Part shown: piece after piece, positions 1 through 9,700 of the stretch
Layout: each line of letters starts with the position of its first letter
Position numbering within the stretch: position 1 is the stretch's first letter
From: Bacteroidaceae bacterium
Lineage (GTDB): Bacteria > Bacteroidota > Bacteroidia > Bacteroidales > Bacteroidaceae
Length of the DNA stretch: 10,989 nucleotides
Assembly (NCBI GenBank): GCA_016302965.1
Contig: JAEDMP010000076.1
Location: 1-10,989, forward strand
Direction of reading: 5' to 3'
Program-made: the position numbers and the translations under genes
The notes under the pieces: generated by a model
What the model was told of the DNA's origin: nothing
Seen by the model: the letters and a program-made list of their open reading frames with translations, nothing else
The model's database searches: none

Positions 1-500
1 CCGTAGCTCCAGTAGTCCCAACCGTTGTCATACCATCCCCAGCGGAAGTCATCCCAGCAGTCATTGGGCGAAGAAACCTTGCGCAGACGGAAATGGAGAG
101 CCTCATCATAGTCGTTGTAGATGACACCGGAGAAATAGCCGCTGTTCAGACTGTAGTCGAAGATGTCGATATAGCCGCCATCCTCCATGAAACGGATGCG
201 TATAACCCCATTGTCCACCGTCCAACGGATGTGGTTGGCATGATAGTCCCAAGGGGCATTGCTGTAATAATCCACCCAATAGCCCGAACCCGAAGCATAC
301 CGGTAGATATCCTTGTCGAAAGCCAACTCGGAATAGGAGGCATCATAATAGCGGCCGTTCCAGTAGCTCGACACATACATCTCGCCCTGCCACTCGCCCC
401 ACAGCGTATCGGCTATCAGGGCATCGTCGTCGCAACTGGTGAAAGAGAAAGGCAACAGAGCCATCACCATCAAACTGATATAAGAACTGAGCTTTTTCAT
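1..500 (-). CDS. Small surface-type lipoprotein, Trp/Tyr/Asp-rich, 3' end cut by window edge
   Basis: Reading leftward from the ATG at 500-498, the frame is open to the window edge for 166 codons, so the C-terminus is missing. The N-terminus MKKLSSYISLMVMALLPF is a lipoprotein signal peptide: basic start, hydrophobic core, then FTSC with the lipid-attachment cysteine at residue 23. The residues after it are DDD. Acidic residues here resemble the lipoprotein export signal described for Bacteroidetes, which sends lipoproteins to the outer face of the outer membrane; surface location is therefore inferred. The mature part begins with a DTLWGEWQGEM stretch and alternates Tyr/Trp with polar residues. 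It looks like a small all-beta, lipocalin-like fold of the kind common in Prevotella and Bacteroides as uncharacterised lipoproteins. The visible end is very rich in W, D, Y and G (for example DDFRWGWYDNGWDYW). Function unknown. It has its own promoter and lies 225 bp downstream of the giant gene on the same strand. Confidence 0.9.
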   Translation of the reverse strand, partial: MKKLSSYISLMVMALLPFSFTSCDDDALIADTLWGEWQGEMYVSSYWNGRYYDASYSELAFDKDIYRYASGSGYWVDYYSNAPWDYHANHIRWTVDNGVIRIRFMEDGGYIDIFDYSLNSGYFSGVIYNDYDEALHFRLRKVSSPNDCWDDFRWGWYDNGWDYWSY

Positions 501-540
501 ATCCGTATCTTTTTTAGTGAGTATTCTATCTGTATCTTTT
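500..540 (-). repeat. 14-bp direct repeat in the lipoprotein leader
   Basis: On the plus strand TATCTGTATCTTTT (527-540) and TATCCGTATCTTTT (500-513) differ at one base and start 27 bp apart. On the coding strand the second copy runs up to the A of the ATG, so the repeat occupies most of the 5' untranslated leader. It may be an A-rich translation-enhancing leader that duplicated; a role is not shown. Confidence 0.6.
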
Positions 541-547
541 GATGGTG

Positions 548-555
548 CAAAGATA
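548..555 (-). promoter_or_regulatory. Bacteroidetes -7 box for the lipoprotein gene
   Basis: The minus strand reads TATCTTTG here, an exact match to the Bacteroidetes -7 element TAnnTTTG recognised by the housekeeping sigma factor. It lies 48 bp upstream of the lipoprotein ATG, giving a leader of roughly 45 nt. No TTTG-like -33 element is present at 19-21 bp spacing. The expected -33 area instead abuts the palindrome at 580-613, which suggests dependence on a bound activator. Confidence 0.7.
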
Positions 556-579
556 CAAGTAATTCTGCAATCCCACTGC

Positions 580-613
580 AGGGAAAACCATACCATCGCG
601 TATGGTTTTCCCT
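580..613. promoter_or_regulatory. 14-bp perfect palindrome upstream of the lipoprotein promoter (putative operator)
   Basis: AGGGAAAACCATAC (580-593) and GTATGGTTTTCCCT (600-613) are exact reverse complements around a 6-nt centre (CATCGC). With transcription starting near 545, as judged from the -7 box, the palindrome spans about -35 to -68. That is where an activator would contact RNA polymerase. It could also fold as an RNA hairpin at the end of the giant gene's transcript, but no T-run follows on either strand, so an intrinsic terminator is less likely. A shorter inverted repeat, GGAGG-4 nt-CCTCC, lies next to it at 621-634. The binding protein is unknown. Confidence 0.6.
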
Positions 614-725
614 ATTTGTGGGAGGAATCCCTCCTTGCCGGAAATGCTTTGTCTCTTCATCTCTATCGTATATGAATGAACGGTATCTGCCGCCCTATTC
701 ACCAATGACATGGCAAAGAATGTGA

Positions 726-3700
726 TCAGTGGCGTTCCACACCGGTGGTGGAGTAACGCTTGTCGCCACGATGGATGATAATCCGATGGTCTTCCACACT
801 CTTGTAGGTATGACGGGCAGAGCGGTCGGACTGGATGCCATCGACAGCGGTGGTGAGCAGATGGAGCACGACGGGCTGTTCAGCAGAGCCCAAGGACTTG
901 CCATCCTCGAAGGTCACCGACTCGGCGATGTCGTAAATCACCTGGGTATCCGTCTGACCCTCCGCATCCGATACAGCCACCTGGAAATGGATGGGACGGC
1001 TCGCATCGCCATGAACCACCATATATATAAGGTGGCGGCTGTCCTCATCATGCGAGAACTTGTTGCCGCAGAGCACGCCCTCATCATTATAGGCGGCCAG
1101 TTCGCAGCGGGCCATGCGTCCATTGCCATCGTCCACCACAGCAGTAATCGTCATCGTGCCCTCATACCATTCGGGATGATAAGGGCCAAAGACGGATTCG
1201 CGGTCTCCGTCAGAGGCGGTTGCAGCCAGCATACGGTTTGACCGCATGACCGAGGGAGAGGGATAGGTAAACTGCTTGTCGTCGGCAGCCTCAGAGCGGT
1301 AGAAATACCCCTCACCGGGCGTGACGGCCGAAAGCGTTCCCACCCAGCCTCCTTGGCTGTAGATGGCCATCTTGTGCTGGTTCTTGATGACATCACCCTC
1401 CTCGGGATTCATGTCGGCGAGCGCCACGGACAGCGAGGTGAGCGACGAGACATTGGCACCGAGCCAGTTCCACTGGGGATGGATGGTGAGGGGCTGGCGT
1501 AGGCGGGCAGCCGATGCACCCACCACGTTGAGACGGCCTTCGGCACGTCCCTTCACCTTATACATGACTCCGGTCTGCATCGTGTTGAGTTCGCCATACC
1601 AAGGCTGTCCGATGTCGTGACGGGCAAACTGGTCATTGCAGACCACCTCTTCCACCACGGGCGTGCCATCAGCCGTCACGAGCGTCATCAGTTCGTCTAT
1701 GACGGATGCGTCGGGAGCGGCATAGAGCGACAGCCACTGCCAGCCCTCATGGATGTCGAGGTGCTGCTCAATGTCATCGTCAGCCTTCCACAGGAGCGGC
1801 ATACCCATCGTTCCATAAACCGTATTGGGCTTGAACCAAGGCGACACCTCCGTCTGGCCGACGGTCATCGTGAACGAAGGATAAACCACACCCGTATTGG
1901 CATCATAGTAACGGAAATTCAAGCCTTCATCCTCCTGGTTACCATAAATATTGAGCAGGAAGAAGTAGGAACCATAGCGCGAATAGTAGGAAGGACTCGC
2001 CACACCGATGCAGCGGTCGGCCTTGTCGAAGGCAGCAATCATACTGTAGGGATTCTCCTGGATGACTCCGTCCACCATCACCTGTCCGATGATGTTCATC
2101 GTGTTGCTGTAGTCCTTGGCATCGACCGCCCATGTCTGACGGTTGACCAGTTTGGTGATGCTATAGTTCACCGGTCGGCTGATGGCATTATCATCGATGA
2201 AGAAGATAGTTCCCTCATTGATGCCCACAGGTGCCGATTCCATCACCGTCAGGTCTATAAACTTGATCTCTTCCGGCTCCAAAACACCGGAGCGGTCGCT
2301 GGCTTCCATCCATTCGGGCAGTCCCTCGATGGTCCATGCCTTCGTCTCCGTACCCTGGTTGAAGAGCATCACCGAGTAGACCCGGCCCTTTGCTTCCGTG
2401 TTCTCGTCAATCAGTCCGCTGAACGCTTTCGGTCCTACATCCAGCGTGTTGTCATCCACAACAAACGACCAAGTGACCTGGTCGAGCGTATTGCCCGAGT
2501 AATCCTTGATGCCGCGCACGGTGGCATAGAGGCGACACCCCTGCACTGCAGCGGGGTCTTCGTCGAGCATGATGAAGACGGAGCGTTCGGTGGTGAAGAA
2601 CTTGAACTTCACGTTCTTCATCTCCGATACGGGCCTCAACGAGGGAGCCACCTCGGCCGTGCAGGAAGGCTGCGGACCTTCGAGGGCCATGACGGCTCCC
2701 GTCTGGCTTGCGCCCAAATCAGTGAGTGCCGGCTTGGTCTCGGGCTGTCCGTAGGTATTGGTGACGGTCTTCTCAAACGGGTAGTACATCTTCAGTCCCA
2801 TCGACGAGGCATAGAGCGAGTCGGCCCGCTGGTAGATATTGTTGAGGATGGTTTCGGCAGAATAGAAGTCGTGCATGATGCGCAACTCGTCCACATATCC
2901 CTTCATGCCACCACCCAGTACGAGCATACCGCCCAGGTCGGCCACCTCATCCGACGAGAGCATGGCAGCACTCTTTCCGTCAAGATAGAGGTTGGCGTTG
3001 GCACGGCTGCTCTTGTGGACCATCATCGAGAACTGGTGCCACTGGGCATCGCGGAAGTCGTGGGCCGACACCAGCGTCTCCCGACCATTGCTATAGAGGG
3101 AGAGATGTCCATCGGCAGCCGACACCACCAAGCGGGTATGGTCGTTGTTCAGACTGAAGATGGGGGTCAGTGCCTGTTGTGCCAGGTCCACACGGAACCA
3201 GAGTTGCATCACATAGTCCTCGTCGCTCTCGGTGGCACAGTTGGAGAGGTTGACGGCGAGACGCTGCTGCGGCTCTACCTGAAGCGCATAGTTGACGCTT
3301 GCCTGATACCAGGTTGTTCCTGCCGTCATCGCGAGATTGCAGGCTCTCACCTTCTCCGTCACCTTCGAGCCATACCCCTCGTCCATCGGCCAGTAGGCCA
3401 CGAGGTGGGGTGTAAACTGGTTCTTGGTCTTGGAGCGTTCTGAGACCGCCACACTGAAGGGACGGGCATAATCCCAGAGGGTCAGTTCATGGATGTCGCC
3501 ATGATAGGATTGGCCGATAGACACGATGCCGTCGGTATTGATGACAACGGGCAGTTCCTGATGGTCGAAAAGGCTGACGGTCTCGTCGGCAGTGGCATAG
3601 TCGGCAGTGACCATGGGTGTCTGCTGGGGATTGTTCACTGACAGCGAGAGGAACAGCCACTCGTTTTGGGGCAGGGCGGCCTTGCTGCTGATTTGCTGCT

Positions 3701-6700
3701 CGCCCACACGCACCACGAGGTGACCCGTCTCATCCACCAGTAGCCCCAGGTTGTTCCCGTAGGTGCCCTGTCCGATGAGACATCCCTTGCCACCCATCCA
3801 TCGGGTCCAGAGGTTGACGGCCATGTCCTTGCCCTTGAACTGCAGTTTGGCTTCCGACCGTGCCCCCTCGCCGCCCTCAAAGTGCAGGGCCGTCTGATGG
3901 GTCAGTTCCATCTCGTTGAGTCGTCCTATGACCGAGATGTTATCGTCGGCAGTGAGCAGTTCGCCACGTATATCCTCATTGAACGACACGCTGATGTTTT
4001 TGTCGAAGGTGCAGAGACCGTTGGAAGGTGTAGGCGTACCCAGCACCACCGGTGCCGAGACATCCTTGACCACCTTCACCACCTCGCTGTAGTTGTATTC
4101 CTTGTTGCCACCAAAGTCGCTCATGGTGACCGCCTGGAAGAGATAGTTCTGTTCGGGCCATCGGACGGGGTGCGACATGTCCACCTCATAGCAGAGGGTG
4201 GGCGTGGTGACTGCCTGCAACGAGTCTTCCTTGGTCTCACAGTTGGTCAGCGTGTTCCACACCTGGTCGGTCACCCACTCCTGGTCGTTCTCGCCTTTAT
4301 GGCGGATGCTGATGGTGCGCAGGTTCTTCAGGTTGAGGTTATAGTCGGAGAGGGTGAACGATGCCGGGCCTTCCAGTCCCGAATTGACGTATGGCGTCGA
4401 AGTGGCCAGGTCAACCTTGCTGGAAGCGGGCACAAAGTGGGCCTCGATATAAGCCGTATCGGAGTTGGCGGGATAGACCGATGGCGTGGCTTGCCAGGAA
4501 TCGAAGAGAATCAGTCCGATACGGTAGTCCAACACGTCATAGTCGGTCTGGGTGATGGTCACGGTATGCTCCACGGGACTGCCGTAGGAGAGCACATCCT
4601 CGATGCCCTTGTTCACCGTACCACCTCCAGCCAGCACCTTGGCTCCCGCGGGATTCGTACCATTGTCCATACCGATGACGACCGGCACGGTGGAACGTGT
4701 TTCCGACTCATTAGCAAACCTGACCTTGAAGATGGCCGACTCGCCTACGGGCACATTGTTGACAATAGGCGTCTCGATATAAATCTTCGGAACAGAAACC
4801 TTCTGCGTCTGCGACATGATTTCGGTGCCCGGACGGAAGTAGTGGGTCACTTGCTGGGGCTCCCAGTTGCCGGAAGTCTGACCTCCTCTTGTGACAAAGA
4901 TATGTCCGAAATTGTCGGGAGCCTTGAATACGTCCACGGTGAGCGCATCGTATGGCTGCTCTTCGGCCAGGGTATAGGAGAAGGTCTGGGTGACGGTTGT
5001 CGTTTCCTCTTCCATACTCGTCTTGATGTTATTATAGCCTCCACTCAATTCGACGTCCACGCTGGTGAAATCATTTCCAAAATTCTTGACCGCATGGACC
5101 TCATAGCCGAAATAGAACTGGAATGAACTGCTGAGGGTGGTATCGTTTGCCACTTCGTCTGTAACCGTGATGGAGGAGCCGGCATCGAAACTGTAGTTCT
5201 TGTCGAGATACTCGCTGCGGTTATCAATGGCCATCAACTTGGCACGCTCGTTATCGGCCAGGATGCTCTCCCACCGTTTCACCTGCTGGTTGCACCACAT
5301 CACACTGTCCGTGATGCCGGAATCGCCATCGCCCGTAGAGATGCTGTGCTTCGGTTCGATGCGCATATAGCTGCCGTTCTGTCCGAACGACGGGTCATCT
5401 TCATCGACCAATGATACATATTTATAATACGTGCCATCATTCTGCACAACCGTTCCCTTGGGCAGAATCAGCTGGTTGCGTGTGGCTTTGAGGTTGGGGA
5501 TGAGCGTATGGCGCACATAGTATTGGGTATACCGGAACTCCGTGCCAAACTCGTTGCCGATGGTAAAGACTTCCTTCATGCCGAGATGCGGCCGGTCGTC
5601 ATCACCCCGATGGAGACGCACATCGCGCGCCCGCCCGATGATGATATTGGTGGAACGTCCGATGAAGATGTCGGCATCGGGTCCGTCAAACTGCGGGTCG
5701 CTGGAGGTGGATATACTCTCCGTCAGCGTGGTGGTCGTGGTATAGCCCTTGGAGTTGAACCAGGTCTCCGTGAAGGTGTACCCTTTTCCGGCATCCACCG
5801 TGTGCTCCTCGCTGTGGATGGTCAAGGCACCGGGCGTACCGACGGCCGTGGCCAGCTTGACACCCACCATAAAGTTTGCATTCACACCTTCGCTCGCCAC
5901 ATGGGTAGTATCGTAGGTCATGGTCTGCGAGCAGGAATAGCCTTTCTCCCAAGTATAGGAAGAGCCTGAGCCGGGCGGGTCGCGGAGCACCATGAGCACC
6001 TGGTCGGGACCGGCTGTCACGAAGTTATTGCCTGTGGGGATATTGCCGAAGACGATACCGCGGATTTCGGGCAGACTGAAGCGGTTGCCCTTGATGTTGT
6101 AACTGATGGCCAGTGCGCGCGAGAAGTTCTCTTCCTCCAGCAGACAAGGCGCACCCACCTGGAAGACGTAGGTGCCACGGCCGAGCGAGTCGAGCGAGAA
6201 ACCGTCTGCAGGAACCAAGGCGAGCGAACCGTCTTTCTGATAGAAATGGTTGGCTACGGAGAACTGGTTGGCGATATTCACACCCACATCCTTGAGCGGC
6301 ACATCCTGATAGGTGAGCGGGGCTCCCTCGTCATGGTTCTCGTAACGCTCGTAACCGCGGAAGTTGAGTTTGTACTTGTCGAGTTGCAGGAAGACGGGAT
6401 AGCGGTAGGCATAGCTCACGTTGCCCTGACCGTCCACGGTATAGATGTCGACATCTTCGGTGGTGCCGTCGGCATGGGTGAACTTGTAGGTCTTGATGCC
6501 CATGGCTCCCTCGTCGGCATCGGGATCACTGACCTCCAACTGGGGAGTGGAGCGGTAGGCCAGGTTGAACTTGGCTGCATACTTGAAATAGTCGTAGCTG
6601 CCCGATTCGTTTTTCAAGGAGTCGGTATATGCTGCGTTGGCATTGCTGGCATCGATGTGGGCGGCATACTCACCGAAATCCAGTTCGGGATTGGAAAGCA

Positions 6701-9700
6701 GGCGGACACTCTTCACCGTATAGTTCAACGGAGGCAGCATGGCCGAGAACTCGCCCGTGAGTTTGTCGGTGGTGATGGTGATGCGCTTGGCGGCATCGTT
6801 CGACCCATATCCCGTGACGATGGTGTTGGCCACCCGGGGATTGCCGTCGTCGAAGTAACGGGGCTGGGCAGCTGCCTCCCATATCAAGGCGGAGCCTACC
6901 GTCTGCTGTGTGGCATTCATCATATAGTCGGCCTCCAGTTCAATCTCGGCCACACCAATGTTGTTGACAGAGGAGCCGAAGCCCATGGGGCGGGCCTGCT
7001 CGATGGCACCGCCATCCACACGTCCCGTCACCATCACCAGCGTATTGTCCCAAAAGGTCAGTCCGGTCATGGCCCTGTCGAATTCATGCTTGCCCGTTTC
7101 GGGATAGCGTCCGTTCAGGGTGAAGGTATGGCCACTGCGCTCCACTGATACAAAGTGGTTGCCAATAGGCACATCAATGGAGAATCGGCCTTCCTTGTCG
7201 GTCTTCACCAGTTCACCATCTACGCTCACCACCGCTCCGTCAATCTTCACGAAGCAATCCTCCACGGGATAGTTGGTGCCTTGATAATAGACTACCCCCG
7301 ACACGGGGAAACTGCTCTCGTCGGTGAACGACGAACTGCTGTACACATTGCTCGTGGCACTGATATAGCGGGTCATCGTACGGGGCGAGAACTCGTGGAT
7401 TCCCTTCTGCGGACGGAGCACATAGTTGGTGCCGTTGCCCTGGTAATGGATGCCACGGATGATATAGTTGCCCGACTCGTCGGTCATGGCATAGATGCTG
7501 AGCTGCGATTCCTCGGGCACAATCTGGTCTACCCTGCTGTTGGGCATCAGTTCGCCATGGTTTTCGTTGGGCGCACCGTTGCTGCTCGAATAGTCGTAGG
7601 CATCCCTCTGTCCGGTCAGTCCTTCGTCGAGCGGCCAGTAAGCCAGCAGTCCTTTCTCCTGTCCCGTGAGGGTGTGGTCGTAATCCTTGCGCACCTCATC
7701 GGCCGTGAGCGCCCTGTCTGCAAAGAAGCGCACATCATCGATATGGCCTACATAGCCCGTGGCACTGCTGCCATCAGCGGAAGCCGCAAAATAGAGGGTG
7801 GTTTCTTCCGATGCAAAGCCCTTGTAGGCGGGACTGGATGCCGTGGCGGTGTTCAGCTGTCCTTCCTTGTCGATGGTATAGAACAGGAAGGTGCCCGAAC
7901 CCTTATAGGTCATGGTGACATGGGTGAACTGGTCGGTATGCAGGCGCAGGTCGCCCACTGCCGACCCGTTCAGCAGCAAGGCAAAGGTGCTGTCGGAAGA
8001 GCGGTAATCGCCAAGGCTCAGTATCACGCCATCCGCCTCGAAGACGACCGGCGTGAGACATCCGTCAGAAGGACGCAGGTAGAACTGGGTGGTCCAGTTC
8101 TTGCCGGCCAGTTTCTTCGCAGCCAGGCTCTTCTCCACCTTCCAGCGGATGCCACCATTGGCACCATTGGAGAGCAGGGAATAGAACTGCGACAATTCCG
8201 ACTGGTTGCCGTTGGCAGCGAGTTCCAGATTGACACGCACATCGGACACGGCTGTTCCGTTGCCGTAGGTAATATTACCCGAGATGGTTCCGGTGAGACT
8301 GCAGAAACCGTTGGTCAGGGCTTCTGCCTCACCATAACGTTCGTTCTTGTCGTTGAGGTTATATGAGAGCACCCGATACTCGTAATACACGCCATTGGTG
8401 AGCGTCTGGTCATTGTAGCTGTAACTGACACCCGTTCCAGAGGTGGTGTAAATGATCTCCCAGTCAGCCTGGCTGTTGAGCACACGGCGCGAGAGTTCAT
8501 AGTAGGTGGCAGTGGAGCCTAAGAGTTCCGCTTTCCAGTTGACCTTCACGGTGTTGTCATATCCGCCCTTGCTCGCCTTGATTTCGGTGACACGAGAGAA
8601 ACCGCTGACGGAGGCGACATGCTGGTTGCTCTCAAAGTCCTTGCCCATCACCTTGATGCCCACATAATAATGATAGGAGGCGCTGGAATTGGGAATGTCC
8701 GTGTCCTCATATTCATACAGTGTCTGTGCCAGTTGGCTGACGGGAATCTTCTTCAACGTCTCGAAGGAGCCGTTGCCCATACTGCGGTAGACGGTATACT
8801 GGTAGTCACCGTTGGCGAGAATGGCAGGAGCCTCCCAACGGAGCCTGATGCTGCGGTCCTGGCCTTCGGCGGTGAGCGATATGTTGTAGTCGAACGGGGT
8901 TTTCACCTTCACCGATGCCTTCAGGTCATCCGCACACTTGCTGGCCGACACCTCGCCCCAACTGTTGGGCAGGAAGTATACCTCGTAGGTGTATTCATCG
9001 TCGAGCTGTAAACTGCTGCTCTGGTCGGTAAACGTACGGTCTTTGAAAGCCGAGGTGGTGCCGGCCAGTTTGGCCACATCGTCCTTGACCCGGAAAACCA
9101 TCCACTTGCCATCGGTAGAGGCTCCCGACTGGTAGCATTCAGTGTCCCAAGTGAGGGTCACCGCCTTTTTCCACGGGTCGAAAGAAGCCTTCACGTTCTT
9201 GGCACGATAGTAATAGACGGTCTGGAAGGCATTGCAGTAATCAAACAGTTGCCGGTCGCCCTCGGTAAAGGAGGTGAGGTTGAAATAATAGCGGGGATAG
9301 AACGTGGTGGGCATGTAGTTGCTCTCCACGTCGAAGTCGCAATGGAAGGTCTCCTCGGTTTCGCTACGGTTGGCCGAAACTACTTTTTTGGAGAACACAC
9401 TGTTGTTGTCGTTGGCCTCAATCCAGTTGTCTGTCGACTGGTTCTGTTTCAGGATAAAGACATGCTGGTCTTGTTTGGAAGGTGCAGAGGTGTTGGTCCA
9501 GCGGGCACGGTTCCTGCCGATGCTGCTCACCTGACCGTCAGAGGGCATGCTTTGCCAATAGGAGTGGCTATAGAAGACAACGTCTTCCCATTCCGCTGTA
9601 CCGCGGTTGGGAGTCCATTTGGTTTGCACCTTGATTTTGTGGCTTTTGTTCCTGCCCAGGTGCTGTATTCTGATTTGCACCCTGGCCCAATAGTCGGAAC

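Noticed and set aside
580..613. Intrinsic terminator of the giant gene
   Set aside because: The hairpin is strong but has no following T-run on either strand and sits immediately upstream of a promoter, so an operator is the preferred reading; a factor-assisted stop is not excluded.
526..711. 61-codon open frame on the minus strand between the giant gene and the lipoprotein
   Set aside because: It spans the palindrome, the -7 box and part of the leader of the lipoprotein gene; its coding look is better explained by regulatory DNA.
1617..8366. Long open frames on the plus strand opposite the giant gene (for example 1617-3443, 3882-5126, 6246-7148, 7155-8366)
   Set aside because: Their translations are His/Val/Gly/Arg-rich without domains, they lack promoters, and they are fully explained as antisense shadows of the minus-strand gene, which has clear domain content throughout.
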